From an uncultured Eubacteriales bacterium (GTDB taxonomy: Bacteria; Bacillota; Clostridia; Oscillospirales; Acutalibacteraceae): a DNA stretch of 6,190 nucleotides. The notes beneath the pieces are model-generated. The model did no database searches and was not told the DNA's origin. It was given only the letters and a program-made list of their open reading frames with translations. Positions 4,956-6,190 of this stretch are shown piece by piece. Positions within the stretch are counted from its first letter, which is position 1. The number at the start of each line of letters is the position of its first letter. A program made the position numbers and the translations under genes. Location of the stretch: NCBI GenBank assembly GCA_900321595.1, contig ONWP01000067.1, positions 1 to 6,190 on the forward strand, written 5' to 3'.

Positions 4956-6190
4956 ATGGCAAAATCTAAAACCGTTTTTGTTTGTTCAGACTGCGGCTAT
5001 GAAACGCCCAAATGGTACGGGCAGTGTCCCGGATGCGGCGCGTGGAACACGATGGAGGAGACTACGCCGATCACGCCTTCCGCGGCGAAAACGCGCTCAG
5101 GCGCCGGCGACACGCGAGATCACCCGCAGCCGATCGCTGAGGTCAGCGAATCCGGAGAAGTGCGATATGACACCGGCATCAGCGAGTTGAACCGGGTGCT
5201 CGGCGGCGGGCTCGTGCAGGGCTCGCTTGTGCTCATCGGCGGTGAACCGGGGATCGGCAAATCTACGATCCTGCTGCAGGCATGCGCGTCCTTCGCGATC
5301 TCGCGCAGCGTCCTGTACGTCTCGGGCGAAGAGTCAAAGGCGCAGATCAAGCTGCGCGCGAAACGGCTCGGCGCGCTCCAGGAGAAACTGAACGTCCTGT
5401 GTGAGAATGACGCGCAGTACATCTGCGAGGTGATGCGCTCTGATAAGCCGGACGTTGTGATCATCGACTCGATCCAGACGATGAGCATCCCCGAGCTGCA
5501 GTCCTCCACAGGAAGCGTGACGCAGGTGCGCGAATGCACAAATCTGTTCATGCGCACGGCGAAGACGCTGAATATTCCTGTTTTCATCGTCGGTCACGTC
5601 AATAAGGACGGCAATATCGCCGGGCCGAAGGTGCTTGAGCATATCGTCGACACTGTGCTGTCCTTTGAGGGCGACCGCAACATGAGCTACCGTGTGCTGC
5701 GGGCGGTGAAGAACCGGTTCGGCTCGACCAATGAGATCGGCGTTTTCCTGATGGGCGACGAGGGCCTGCGGGAGGTGCCGAATCCGTCGCAGATGCTGCT
5801 GGAGGGCCGACCGAAAAACACCAGCGGCGCGTGTGTGATGTGCGTTATGGAGGGCTCGCGGCCGGTGCTCGCCGAAGTGCAGGCGCTCGTAAGCGCGACG
5901 GAGTACGGCAACCCGAAGCGTATGGCGGAAGGGTTTGACTTTGGCAGGATGTCCATGCTGATCGCGGTTCTGATGAAACGCGCCGGATATTACTTCGCAA
6001 ATACGGATTGTTATCTCAATGTCGTCGGCGGTCTGAAGGTGGATGAACCGGCCTGTGATTTGCCGGTCGCGCTCGCGCTGGTCAGCTCTTTGAAGGATAT
6101 GATCCTGAAGGACGACGTGATGGCGTTCGGCGAAATCGGCCTCGCGGGCGAGATCCGCGGCGTGGCGTGCGCGGAGCAGCGTGTCAATGA
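4956..6190 (+). CDS. radA: DNA repair protein RadA/Sms (3' partial)
   Basis: RadA is a RecA-family, hexameric DnaB-like helicase that extends and processes recombination intermediates in the cytoplasm. The frame is open from 4956 to the window edge: 411 codons of a family usually near 450-460 residues. Seen in order: N-terminal zinc finger with C10-x2-C13 and C24-x2-C27; Walker A GEPGIGKST (5241-5267, residues 96-104); SGEES; Walker B VVIIDS (about 5454-5471); GHVNKDGNIAGPKVLEHIVD; the RadA-specific KNRFG motif (5709-5723, residues 252-256); then the Lon-protease-like C-terminal domain, ending in the window near GEIGLAGEIRG. All key motifs are intact. The residue normally Asp in ELDRVLGGG is Asn, a mild change. 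An in-frame ATG at 4953 is an alternative start. There is no visible promoter between the upstream terminator and the start codon. Confidence 0.97.
   Translation, partial: MAKSKTVFVCSDCGYETPKWYGQCPGCGAWNTMEETTPITPSAAKTRSGAGDTRDHPQPIAEVSESGEVRYDTGISELNRVLGGGLVQGSLVLIGGEPGIGKSTILLQACASFAISRSVLYVSGEESKAQIKLRAKRLGALQEKLNVLCENDAQYICEVMRSDKPDVVIIDSIQTMSIPELQSSTGSVTQVRECTNLFMRTAKTLNIPVFIVGHVNKDGNIAGPKVLEHIVDTVLSFEGDRNMSYRVLRAVKNRFGSTNEIGVFLMGDEGLREVPNPSQMLLEGRPKNTSGACVMCVMEGSRPVLAEVQALVSATEYGNPKRMAEGFDFGRMSMLIAVLMKRAGYYFANTDCYLNVVGGLKVDEPACDLPVALALVSSLKDMILKDDVMAFGEIGLAGEIRGVACAEQRVN

Noticed and set aside
5120..5642. Reverse-strand ORFs opposite radA
   Set aside because: They overlap the Walker A/B core of radA; no domain is recognisable in them.
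1..6190. Mobile elements, CRISPR array, tRNA or rRNA genes
   Set aside because: I saw no transposase, inverted-repeat ends, regularly spaced repeats, or tRNA/rRNA-like sequence; nearly all of the window is covered by protein-coding genes.

Overview
The window is a gene-dense, moderately GC-rich bacterial segment in which every gene reads on the + strand. The gene set (membrane FtsH protease, a lipoprotein cyclophilin, RadA), the purine-rich Shine-Dalgarno sites and short gaps suggest a Gram-positive bacterium of the Clostridia type. This is inferred from gene style only; no 16S or marker placement is possible here.

Bases 1-4628 look like one transcription unit. It starts with the 3' part of ftsH (N-terminus outside the window). 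After 26 nt comes a polyprenyl-phosphate sugar phosphotransferase, then a membrane-anchored cyclophilin-like protein overlapping it by 8 nt, then after 20 nt a cyclophilin lipoprotein. Three of the four proteins concern folding or turnover of envelope proteins. The sugar transferase is an orphan initiating enzyme with no glycan-assembly gene in view. The two cyclophilins are evident paralogues: the second keeps the catalytic Arg, the first has lost it and most of the active-site motif.

Bases 4629-4952 hold the most unusual item. An AT-rich stretch carries a near-ideal vegetative promoter (A/T tracts like an UP element, TTGCAT, 17-nt spacer, extended -10 TGaTATACT). It is followed by a strong ribosome site, a 45-codon ORF (4748-4885) and a strong intrinsic terminator (9-bp stem, GTGA loop, seven T). 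The complete small gene encodes a Lys/Leu/Ile peptide whose seven lysines all fall within an 80-degree arc of a helical wheel. I recognise no family for it.

From 4956 to the end runs radA (sms), a DNA-repair/recombination helicase, cut by the window edge after 411 codons. Its start lies only 20 nt beyond the terminator, so it has no obvious promoter of its own and may depend on read-through.
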